A DNA stretch of 64,000 bases from Nannochloropsis salina CCMP1776 (Eukaryota > Sar > Eustigmatophyceae > Eustigmatales > Monodopsidaceae): assembly GCA_004565275.1 (NCBI GenBank), contig SDOX01000096.1:104415-168414 (forward strand), written 5' to 3'. The position numbers and the translations under genes are program-made. Below are positions 13,362 to 22,508 of this stretch, piece after piece (the stretch's first letter is position 1; the number at the start of each line of letters is the position of its first letter). A model generated the notes under the pieces. It was given only the letters and a program-made list of their open reading frames with translations, was not told the origin of the DNA and made no database searches.

Positions 13362-15008
13362 AATAACGCATTATCGATCATTTTAAAGTACGCAACGGCT
13401 CGAGGTACTGAAAAAATATATATCCACTCGCTGCCACGCAATGCAATAGCACGCGTAATATTTGTTGATACACACGCAATCAAAGTTCGAAATGCAAGAT
13501 TTGAGCTCAAATCGTAGCCCAAATACCCACTCCACCACCACCCCCTGTGTACGTCGATCAGCTACGTGCAAAGGGGCTAAAAATCAGATTTGCAATACAC
13601 GTAAATTCTTTTTCAGAGCTGCGGTAGAAGTGAGGTTTATAATTAAGACCTCTGGGGCCCATGGCAATCTTCATTCTCATTTTGTTACACGCTTGTGTAC
13701 GAATAATGCTGGGGATTGTCAATCTATACCCAAGAGGCGTACTTCATCCTGCCATCCTAGTATCCTTTTTCTTAGCGGATGGCTGCGATTTTATTTCATT
13801 ATTTCCTTGCAACTTTTCTCCCCTAAGCTTTATTGATAAAGTACAATATGTACTCGGACGTTTTCCGCTCGCATAGGATGCATGAGCCTGCAGATAGAAT
13901 TCTCATAATTTTCCTCGATGCTGTGCTTCGTTCTTGAAACCATTTGGATAGAAATTAAATGGCACTTTGAAAGTCTTCACTGTAGCGCACTGTCAGTGTT
14001 AAAAGTACTCTGGGAAAAGAAAAATCTTATCAGACAGAAAGGGAAATTTTATGCTTCAAAACTTCTAATCATCTCTAAGAATGTGAAATGAAACATCGCA
14101 AGTGTTATTTTTTTAAAAAAACGAGTGGGATAAGTGCGAGAAAATTGTCTAGTCGTTAATCCAAAAGTTAAGTGTATTTAAGCTCATGAAGAGGGGCTAC
14201 CATATTCACAATGGAAGAGGACACAGTACTAAATCTACAAAAGATATAAAGAACCCTCAAAAGAACCCTCGAAAATTGTAAATTGCGGATAGCTTGTAAT
14301 TTTATCAGTGATTGCTATGTGCATGTAGCGAAATCCAAAAATACGTTTCAAGGTGATTTAACCTATTGATCTCGTTTCCTGTTTATGAGAGTAGAGTCAC
14401 AACGACACATTTATTCACTACTCGACCAAAAGCATATTGACGTAGGGTTATGATAAATAGAATTTGTTGAGCTAATTTGAAGTCAGATACAAAGATCAAC
14501 TTTAATTTTGCGGAATACTTGTTGAAGGAAAGTTTCCAATAAAGGTGACTCAAATATTGGCTTTGCTTTTCGTTTCTTGTATTGTTGTCGGTGGCGGCAA
14601 CTAAACCCCGGAATCCTCACTATTGCTTGGTAAATGCCATCTTATGACCTTCTTTCATTGTCGCACAATCCTGCCATAATGCTTTTCGATTTTTTTCAAG
14701 CGCTCTGTATGGACTGGGGAGTAAAGTAGAATTCAGTTATATAGCAGAGATAATTTTAAGCATTTCATTATGTCGAATAAATTGAAATCTTTGTTCTAAA
14801 TCGAATAAAGAAGCTGACCTTCGTTCTTACCTTGTATATCTGGATTAGCACTTCTAATAAGCTATTACTGAGACGTTTTGTGTTAACGATTTTACTGGTG
14901 GCATATTTCATGAACATCATTTGAATAGTAATTATTAACCAGAACAGGAATTTTTGTGTGCGTTTTTCATTCTTTTTGACAGAGAAATTGTAGGTCATAC
15001 TATAGGGG

Positions 15009-15063
15009 TGTGAGTGTGGTGTAAAACACGTCTATGAAATACGTGTTTTACACCACACTCACA
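15009..15063. repeat. Perfect 23-bp hairpin with 9-base loop
   Basis: Left arm 15009-15031 and right arm 15041-15063 are exact reverse complements. The arm begins tgtgagtgtggtgtaaaaca. The loop is ctatgaaat. It lies alone in gene-poor DNA, so a terminator role is unlikely. A miniature inverted-repeat element or a small-RNA precursor are the options; neither can be decided from one copy. Confidence 0.85.
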
Positions 15064-15464
15064 GCATGCGATGTAGATGATGTGCTGATTTGTGTTCCTA
15101 CAGCGATGTGACATTTCCTTTATTTGGGTCGCAAATTTTTCCATGTCTAGAGAAGTTGGAAAAAATAATAGCGAATTATTGTTACAGCAAGAATCATCCT
15201 CGTAAGCTGAACATTGAGCTCGGAAACCTAGCAATATCTTGCTGTATTCTGAGAATTTTCAAAAAGCTTCAAGTAATTTCCGCTAGAAATATTTTGGGCT
15301 GACCTTCAGTCTTCTTATCTTTGGCTTCAGCAGATGTGATGAAAATCTCCTCGTTGGGGGTGTACATTATTTTGGCTCTCGGACAGCGTATTTAAATTGA
15401 TCATCTTCTCTAATGTGTGCATTTATTTACCTCTTGCTTTCTATGGAATGGCTGACTTACGCCA

Positions 15465-15737
15465 TATAACAATGTCAATGACTTGAGCTTGTCGACTGTT
15501 AAAGATTATTATCATAGTCTGGCTGAAAGGTCTGGTTTTGCATACCATAGCTTCAAGCGTAAAAATGCTTCTACCTTTAAATGCAAAAATCGATGATTGC
15601 CCATCCTCCACTTGCTTCATACCTCGATATGTTGCTTTGATAGCCTCTCCAGGTCCGTGTAAAGTATGCAAAGATGCATAAATTCTTGCATGCTGCAAAT
15701 ATAAGCGCATGAATTTGACTTCATAGGGGCCAAGCTT
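15465..15737 (-). other. Possible isolated coding exon or gene remnant
   Basis: On the minus strand an acceptor-like GGACAG precedes an open segment of ~90 codons (starting KLGPYEVKFMRLYLQ) that ends at a consensus GTAAGT donor after VIDIVIWR. A short open segment lower down (rc of ~15265-15360, containing NEEIFITSAEAKDKK) could be a following exon. I find no convincing start exon and no family. It may be a real small gene or a decayed one. Confidence 0.3.
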
Positions 15738-16614
15738 CTGTCCATAAAAATGAAACATTATCTATTCTTTAAGCTTCCATGGAAGGGTACACGCACAAAG
15801 GAGGGCACCAAAATGTAGAACACCCTCGTACCTGCTTTAAAAGTTGATGAATGGTATACTATTTCTCAATCAATAGACCAAGATCCGTCTACGTTGCATG
15901 ACGCATAGAAATTCATCATATAAAATAGAATGCACTGCATGCATATGCAAGTTGCACGAACATTGAAGCCTGTAATCTGGTGAGTAAGTCTCTCGTTGTC
16001 TCGTGTTGATTATATTTTTCGTGTCTGAACGTTTGAGGCAAGAATGCATGCCCTTCATACTTGCAATTTTTCGTGCTTGTCGTTTGCAGAACTTCCTATT
16101 GGTAAAAATATTGTGCAAGGTGTGAGCATGTGTTACAAATCATTTGTGAGCGCTTCTGCGGAAAAAGTTCAGACTTGAGCCTCCCCCGCTGTTATCACGA
16201 TACAAGAAGTGGTAGGATGATGGGCCGCCCGTTAATCATTGGTCATCAGCAGCGCCGCCCTACCCAATCCTTCGCCCCATCCCTCTCTTTGTTTCCCCTT
16301 CGCGCCCTATTTTCCTGGTACATTCGTGTCTGGCTTCTTTATAAGGCTCACATTCATGAAAGATGGAATGGCATATTTTTCAGGGCTGGACGGGATGGCT
16401 TCGCTGCGGCGGCACAGTCCCAGGGCAATCAAAAACTCATTACGTCTAATACGACTTACGAACTACGTCTTATCCCAATGGATGACTTTTGCAGGACAAG
16501 GAAGACGCAAAATTTTTCCCTTGTACTGAGCGGCTACCTTATAATTTCCGGAAATCGTTTTGGAGCATGCTATTCATATACGGCTTCAAAAACTTGAAAT
16601 ATATAAACCCGGGA

Positions 16615-17577
16615 ATGTCGGACATGATTCTTTTTGTCCCTTGTGTCGCTGCAATACTCGCTTTCTTGCCTATGTATTATGCTTTGAAGTTACATCTTTC
16701 TTTGTCACCAGCAGCGGTGCAATACGATGCGCTGCACAACTTGGCCCTTTCTGTTCGGGCCTCCACATCGCCCGGCGACCCGCTTTCTTTTATCGAAAGC
16801 CTGTCTGAAAGGCAAAGCGTAACTCGTTGCGAATGGGAGGTAATATTATCATCTCAATGCCGCATTACTGCAAAGGAATCGCTGGCAAGTTCAGGTATCT
16901 CCAAAGCTAATGAGAAATACACTTTATCACAACGCTTGTCTCTAGATGCGTACGAATTCGCTGTGACAGCTGATTTCAATGACATTGAAGGAACACTAGA
17001 AAGATGGCGCAGAGTGGTCGCAATGAGGCAAAATCGGGTTCTCGTGCCAGGTCGTACTGCGCAAATATACTCTCAATTAATCTCAGTCTTTTTACGAGCC
17101 GATGAATTTGACTTCCTGCGCCAGGTACTGCAATACGTGGGACTTACGCCGGATATTTATTTGCCACGTGGTCAGCTCTTCGATCTGGAAAAATTGTCCT
17201 GTCAAGTCGCCAAAGTTATGCTTGACATCGATTTAGAGCAATGGCAGTGGGAGGAGCATGGACGAGCACTGGGCGCGCCCGAGCCCCTTTCTCCACGTGA
17301 AAAAGGCGAGAACATCGCAGAATGGCTATGGAAACAAGTGCCCCCTGTCGGAGGCAGGTTTGAACTAGAATTTATGGTACGTGACATGATCCTCAGCCTT
17401 CTGCGTGTAGGATTTCGAGAGGCAAGACAGCGCGGGCTGTCTAGTGTTGTTATTAAGTTACCGCTCCCCAGTAAACCATCTTCGCCGTATTTCCAGATAC
17501 ATATACCCCGCTCTTCCCTTGAGTTGCTGCGAGATTTCGATGCAGTATCCATCGGTTTGGATGTAAATCTGAAATAG
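16615..17577 (+). CDS. Unknown membrane-anchored protein
   Basis: A 320-residue protein if it starts at the ATG directly before the hydrophobic segment. The open frame also extends upstream, with another in-frame ATG at 16567 and an acceptor-like tttgcag near 16494, so an earlier start or 5' exon is possible. Residues ~3-22 (MILFVPCVAAILAFLPMYYA) form a signal anchor. The rest is soluble and helical, with a possible repeat-like region (FAVTADFNDIEGTLERWRRV, then IYSQLISVFLRADEFDFLRQ) reminiscent of helical-hairpin folds. I do not recognise the family. Confidence 0.6.
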   Translation: MSDMILFVPCVAAILAFLPMYYALKLHLSLSPAAVQYDALHNLALSVRASTSPGDPLSFIESLSERQSVTRCEWEVILSSQCRITAKESLASSGISKANEKYTLSQRLSLDAYEFAVTADFNDIEGTLERWRRVVAMRQNRVLVPGRTAQIYSQLISVFLRADEFDFLRQVLQYVGLTPDIYLPRGQLFDLEKLSCQVAKVMLDIDLEQWQWEEHGRALGAPEPLSPREKGENIAEWLWKQVPPVGGRFELEFMVRDMILSLLRVGFREARQRGLSSVVIKLPLPSKPSSPYFQIHIPRSSLELLRDFDAVSIGLDVNLK

Positions 17578-17776
17578 AAATCATCGATTGCAAGTGTCAA
17601 GCTTGAATGAACCGTGAACTTTATTATTACTTTCAAAAAATGTTTTTCTTCAATTATTTAGCCGCATGTTTCAATCAAATCTCAAATTTCTGATCGACTT
17701 CTATCAGAAAAATTAAAAAATCTATACATTAAGTTGTATAATGGATGTCAGGACATGTTTAGAAGTGAAAAACACG

Positions 17777-20700
17777 TCAAAGCGGACTGCTAATGCCTCG
17801 CTTTCCCAAGGCCCCAAACTCCTTTCCTTGTTGTATTCCTCGTACAGTTTGAGAGCTTGTCTTACCAGGCAAAATTTTACTAGGCTTTTGAACAAGATGC
17901 TCCCTCCTACTCTTGCTGTTCGTTGCGTCGATTCCTATATTTTCCACCGCCCTCGCAATACCCTTCCGGCCTCCATTTCCCTGGACGTGTGCGGCACAGA
18001 CATCTGTGCCGTCTCCGAGTTGCACGGACCAAGCAACTTTCTTGTGAGCTGGACTGCACGACGGCGTACAACTCGGATGCGCATCGGAAGGGATGTGGTA
18101 TTGAATAGGACGACAGTGCTGCTGCAATTTCTTCTCTTCTTCGCGCCCGTGGTGGCGCTCAACACACTCCGGCCGATAAGTTTTCAGAGCTACGAGATTA
18201 CTTCCACTCCCTGGTGTGGGTGAGGGAAAGGGTGGAGAGAGAGGAGGAAGCGAGGATGAATCCTGAACAGTAGACCAAGAGAGAGGCTCTGGCTGGACCA
18301 TTTGCTGTCTGTATTGCTCGCTGGAAGCCGGTGCGGCCAGAGCAGGTTTCTGCTCCCGTCTTATGGCATGTTGAGGCGAGAAAAGAGCGGCCAAAGGAGG
18401 TACGCAGGCGGGAGACGTAAGGGGCCGTACAATTATTTTTTTCACGGCACGGTGATGCGCTGCAGGATGCTTCTTTTTCTCAATGTTGGGAAGGCCAGCA
18501 TCCGCTGCATTGAGGATCCAGTCTAAAAAACAAAAGCGAGTACGCGCCTTGTTGAAACGTTCTGGTAGTAGGACTGCGCACGCGACTTGCTCAAATTGCT
18601 GATTCTGCGGAAGTCCCCGCCTAAGGAGCTCCTTGAGTAGCTCTCGCCGGGCATCAGTGTGCTGCAAAAGAATTTGGGCTAGCGGAAGCAGAAAGCTGGC
18701 GAGTCCACCTCCTTCAAACGCGTAGCGAGCGACGTCCATTTGATCGCTGCCTTCATTGCTGCTGATAAAAGGGCCATGACTGCTAGTACTGCTAGCACTG
18801 CTAGCATTGCATATACCCTCATCACAGCTGTTCACACAGGTGGTGGTGCTTTCTCCTTCCAAAAGACACCACGACAATAGATCGGGATTTGGTTGCTCCA
18901 GCAACACATGTGATGACAGCACTGTTCCTCGGCCCGGATAGGGGCGCGTACGGATAGCATTCTGCAGGACTGCGAGGGCTTTAGGGACCCTTGCGCGAGG
19001 TTCCGCCGACGCTGTCGCCTCCACGCCCCCCAATGCGCCGACTGTCCTTCCATCCTGGGTCAAATCCTCGTCCATGACACGCCGATAATCCAGTCCTGTG
19101 AGACGTTGGAAGCGACGCTCCAATCGCGCCATTTCTTTGGTCAGGAAGTTTTTAGGGTCTCGTGAAGGTCTCAGCATGAGCCTCAGGTCCCATCCCTCTG
19201 CTTCGCAGTAGAGACGTGCCAATCCAAGGTTAAGGTCATCGTTTTGACTGTAATTGAGTACAAACTTGAACACCTTTTGATCAAGATCCCCCGACGAGGG
19301 TAACAATCCCCTTGGGAAGACATGCGTGCCTGCTGTTGCAATGTGTGGGAAGCTTTGTTGCAAGGAAGTTGAATGCGACACTGACGGTGCGGCCGCTATC
19401 CTGCACGTATCCTGAAGAATAGAGTCGGTCGTGACAGCTGAAAAAGAAAAATGCGAAGGAGAAGTATGACTTTTCTTGTCCCCTTGTGAGATGCTTGCCA
19501 GCTTCTTGCTGCTGCCAATGCAGCTGGTACTGTTGAAGGCGCATGCTGTGGGAGAGCTCCGCGCCTTGCCTGCGAGCGGGGCGGGCGACGCGGGTGAGGT
19601 CGTTGTCGTGGTAGCCAGGTCCACGAGAGATGAGGCGTCTACAGACTGATGCTCACAGCTCATCAGATAATATAAAGCCCAGACGAGGTGCCGATAGCGG
19701 CTGAAGTCGACTTTGTGAATGTAGAGGCTAAGGAATACAACATCACGCACGGTCGGTAGGTCATCGTCGTCGACCTCCAAGCCAAGCGCCCGGAACAAGG
19801 CATTCATCGTCTTCAGGTTCCGGACGCTTTTTTCGCAGCGCGCGGGGGTCTCTTCAAAAACGACCATCAAGGGTAACGCCTTCATGAGTTCTGGCTTCCC
19901 GAAAGCCTGCCGATACATTTCCCTGTCCGTTGCTGGTACTTGGTATGTCGCGAGCATCTCTTCCATGCCCTGCGCTGCGATACCCACGCACATCGTCAAA
20001 ATTTCTTCCACAAACTCAGGAATGCGGTGGTTTGCCGTCCCTCTTTCGCTCTCGTACATACGCAGAGCCTCAAGCGCCGCCTCGTCCCCCTCCAACCCGG
20101 ACTCGGGTCCCGCCGCCCAAGTCCAGAAGTCCCGCGGATCCTGCTGCACCAGTGGAATGTAGTGATTGTACTGCAAGAAGATAAAGACAGGGGGCACAGC
20201 AAGCGCGTCGGCCCATGTCTTGTCCTCAGTTTGTCCTGAAGCCCGGTCACTCCGATCGGGGCTGTGGATAGCAATAAGACGGCAGTCCTCTGGATCATGG
20301 CGCAAGGGGAGAAAGAGCCCTCCTTGAAAGCCCTCTGCAAGGATCATTATAGGCCTGCGAAGAGCATTGGCCAGCGCCGCGACGTGAATCTCCTCCAGGT
20401 ATTGAGCCGGCCCGCGGGCTTCTCCCTCCGAGGGTCGCGCTTTCTCGACGGCCTCCTCTATGAAGGCAGCCGTCCATTTGGGCCTCCCGGTCTTCACATT
20501 GTCAAACTTTCGCATTTCCGTTGCTGCCTCTCGCATACTCCTCTCTCTATCATCCTGCCCCCGCGCGCGCGCCTCTCTCGCGGCCTTGTCCAGGCGCGGG
20601 AGGAAGCGCGCCTTATCCTGGTCCGTGACGAAGCCAGCCTGTCGGTAGAAATCAGCATGGTCGCGGAGTTCCTTGTGCGCGGCCCAACGCAAAGCATCCG

Positions 20701-21211
20701 AGTAAATTTGCGAGCCAGTGAGGGCGGTTGAGACGGCGTGTACGAGACAAGAGCCATCGCCGTCCACTGACACAGGCCTCAAATTCACGCCCAAGTCCCG
20801 CAGCACTCGAAGGGCCTGGCCCTCCTCCTCATCTAGTGGCTCAATGGGACGTCTCACGACAGGCTCGCCGGCTGGTGGGCAAGGCATGAAGGGACTCCAA
20901 CGCAGACCGGCCGCCACGTACTCGCGGCGCTCTAAGTCTCGTAGCAGGTTCTGCCCCTGGTACCAAAGCTTGATCGAGTCCCAGTCCATAAGCATCGTCG
21001 AGCGGACAGTCTTGAAGCCCGGTGCGAAGTTCGTGGGCTTCAACCGGAAGTCGAAACGCCCTAGTGCCTCCACTTGGAAAGGCTGGTTCGTGCCTTCGCC
21101 GCCTTGCGACCCCACCCAATTTGAACATAACGGGGCCAGCGCACCGGTCTGCTCTCTTTGTCGCGCTCTCGAATCGCCTTGAGCTGCGATATCGTCGATT
21201 ACAGGAGTCAT
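17777..21211 (-). CDS. OTU-family deubiquitinase, A20/VCPIP1-like
   Basis: Single-exon gene of 1144 residues starting at the first ATG of the frame. Residues ~145-365 form an OTU cysteine protease domain. The catalytic box is SVDGDGSCLVHAVS, with Cys155 in the DGxxC context, and the His box is QYNHYIPL with His350. In between are RRPIMILAEGF and VPPVFIFLQ, the beta strands that precede the His box. The box style is closest to the VCPIP1 and A20 OTU group. Ubiquitin-chain cleavage is the family activity; chain preference cannot be read here. Residues ~375-560 are helical. The remaining ~550 residues are mostly Ser/Pro-rich, with two ordered islands, around FKFVLNYSQNDDLNLGLARL and near residues 870-960. 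No zinc finger or UBX domain is obvious. Confidence 0.85.
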   Translation of the reverse strand: MTPVIDDIAAQGDSRARQREQTGALAPLCSNWVGSQGGEGTNQPFQVEALGRFDFRLKPTNFAPGFKTVRSTMLMDWDSIKLWYQGQNLLRDLERREYVAAGLRWSPFMPCPPAGEPVVRRPIEPLDEEEGQALRVLRDLGVNLRPVSVDGDGSCLVHAVSTALTGSQIYSDALRWAAHKELRDHADFYRQAGFVTDQDKARFLPRLDKAAREARARGQDDRERSMREAATEMRKFDNVKTGRPKWTAAFIEEAVEKARPSEGEARGPAQYLEEIHVAALANALRRPIMILAEGFQGGLFLPLRHDPEDCRLIAIHSPDRSDRASGQTEDKTWADALAVPPVFIFLQYNHYIPLVQQDPRDFWTWAAGPESGLEGDEAALEALRMYESERGTANHRIPEFVEEILTMCVGIAAQGMEEMLATYQVPATDREMYRQAFGKPELMKALPLMVVFEETPARCEKSVRNLKTMNALFRALGLEVDDDDLPTVRDVVFLSLYIHKVDFSRYRHLVWALYYLMSCEHQSVDASSLVDLATTTTTSPASPAPLAGKARSSPTACAFNSTSCIGSSKKLASISQGDKKSHTSPSHFSFSAVTTDSILQDTCRIAAAPSVSHSTSLQQSFPHIATAGTHVFPRGLLPSSGDLDQKVFKFVLNYSQNDDLNLGLARLYCEAEGWDLRLMLRPSRDPKNFLTKEMARLERRFQRLTGLDYRRVMDEDLTQDGRTVGALGGVEATASAEPRARVPKALAVLQNAIRTRPYPGRGTVLSSHVLLEQPNPDLLSWCLLEGESTTTCVNSCDEGICNASSASSTSSHGPFISSNEGSDQMDVARYAFEGGGLASFLLPLAQILLQHTDARRELLKELLRRGLPQNQQFEQVACAVLLPERFNKARTRFCFLDWILNAADAGLPNIEKKKHPAAHHRAVKKIIVRPLTSPACVPPLAALFSPQHAIRREQKPALAAPASSEQYRQQMVQPEPLSWSTVQDSSSLPPLSPPFPSPTPGSGSNLVALKTYRPECVERHHGREEEKKLQQHCRPIQYHIPSDAHPSCTPSCSPAHKKVAWSVQLGDGTDVCAAHVQGNGGRKGIARAVENIGIDATNSKSRREHLVQKPSKILPGKTSSQTVRGIQQGKEFGALGKRGISSPL

Positions 21212-22508
21212 GCCAGAATGAGGTGAATTTATACAAACAAGTTGCCGCCCTTTTCCCTGAAGGACAATATCTTTGGTTCTTACACTCGGCTGCGTGCATT
21301 CTGCCTCGTCGTGGGTGTCCGCATTGACACAAAGACCTGGGTGTAGAGCGCGTGATTGAATGCGCTAAGATGTGAGATAGTATTTCTCCAGATCTAATAG
21401 AAAAGAGACGCGAAAATGTACAGTGTGTGTAAATGTTGTTATGCAGATTGTGGTCATTTGCACGTGTATAACGTAGGTTCTGCAATTCCTTCCGGGCCGT
21501 GGCGCGACCTCCGAAAGGCACTTTGATAAGAAATTGCACGTCACTTGAAATGAGCATGCCGATCAAAATAGCTTTGCTTCTTGCAAATAGAATTACTCGA
21601 CAATTGCCGTGCTGTAGTCATCTCACGATGAGAAACACAGTTGTATTTCAGTCAACAGCAAAATATAGCCTTGTACGTTGCACGACGTGAGACTTTCGGT
21701 AGTACAGTATACACACACGCACACATACACACGGACTTACCAAGAACAAGATCCTTGTAGGACAATGTCATGAGCGACGTAAGGTACGGGAACGGGTCCC
21801 CTCGGCCTCGTTATTTGTTCCTCAAAAAGCCCCCCTTGTGAATTTTGAGGAAAGTGCATGAGAACTAAGCAGGCACAATTCAACGATACGGAATTTTCCT
21901 ATGCAAATGGTAAGGATTTCGCTATCACCTGTGGCGGGACTGAGTATAAAGACGAGGGAAGAGGGAATAGGAGAGTACACAAGCACTCACGCATATCGAC
22001 ATCGCATATCATAGTTGCCTCAGGCTGGGAACCGGATGGCTGGTGTTTCTCGTACCGGAAGGGATCCAATAACATGATGTTTCTCGTACCGGAAATGATC
22101 AGGAAGATGTTTCTCGTACCGTGATGTTTCTCGTGTGGACATCCACCGCATGGTCCGGTGACGAGGGCCTCGTAAATGGGCCCCCGGACCCCTTTCTATT
22201 ATTGTCAAAACTCGTCCAGGAGGACGAATTTTGGGCTCACTTACATTGCTCATGCTCCCCTTCGTTATATTTTTACTTGTTGTCATCGCAGTGTACAATT
22301 TTTAAGCTTATTATTTCTTTTCTGAGATCCTCGGCCGCGCTGTGAGGACAGTCAATCGCGATGAAAAAGGGACACCACCGCGGAGCAGATCAGGGGTCAT
22401 ACTCGTCCTTCATCAAGGCACCTACGCCCTATTTTAACAACAATCCTTACTCCTTCGGTGTAAAGGTAAAGCTTGAATTTCTAATGTCCAGCAGGAAATA
22501 AGGCCAAC
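21212..22508. other. Divergent intergenic region with short repeats
   Basis: Upstream DNA between the OTU gene and the next plus-strand gene. It includes a CA-rich microsatellite at ~21709-21735 and the gatgtttctcgtacc repeat at 22041-22138. At 22361 an ATG opens 35 codons (MKKGHHRGADQG...) ending near GTAAAG-type donor sequence. It could be a 5' exon of the following gene, but the best-phased junction would need an intron of only ~37 bases, so it is not joined. Confidence 0.5.
22041..22138. repeat. Four short direct repeats of gatgtttctcgtacc
   Basis: The unit tg(a/g)tgtttctcgtaccg occurs near 22041, 22075, 22105 and 22122, with irregular spacing of ~17-34 bases. The last copy has a changed end. 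The first two copies share the longer form ending ggaa. The cluster lies ~370 bases upstream of the ARM-domain gene and could be a promoter element array or simple slippage. Confidence 0.75.

Larger units (their letters stand above)
12164..16614. other. Gene-poor AT-rich stretch
   Basis: About 4.4 kb with no confidently called gene and clearly lower GC than its flanks. It holds the diverged 0.3 kb direct duplication, the 23-bp hairpin, and one exon-like segment on the minus strand near 15465-15737, each listed separately. Reading frames elsewhere are short and broken. Confidence 0.6.

Noticed and set aside
15870-16118. Minus-strand frame of 82 codons
   Set aside because: Cys/His-rich but unstructured, in AT-rich DNA, with no start context and no similarity.
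22361-22508. Upstream ATG segment as first exon of the ARM-domain gene
   Set aside because: The only phase-compatible junction implies an intron of ~37 bases, far below the 65 or more seen elsewhere in this window.
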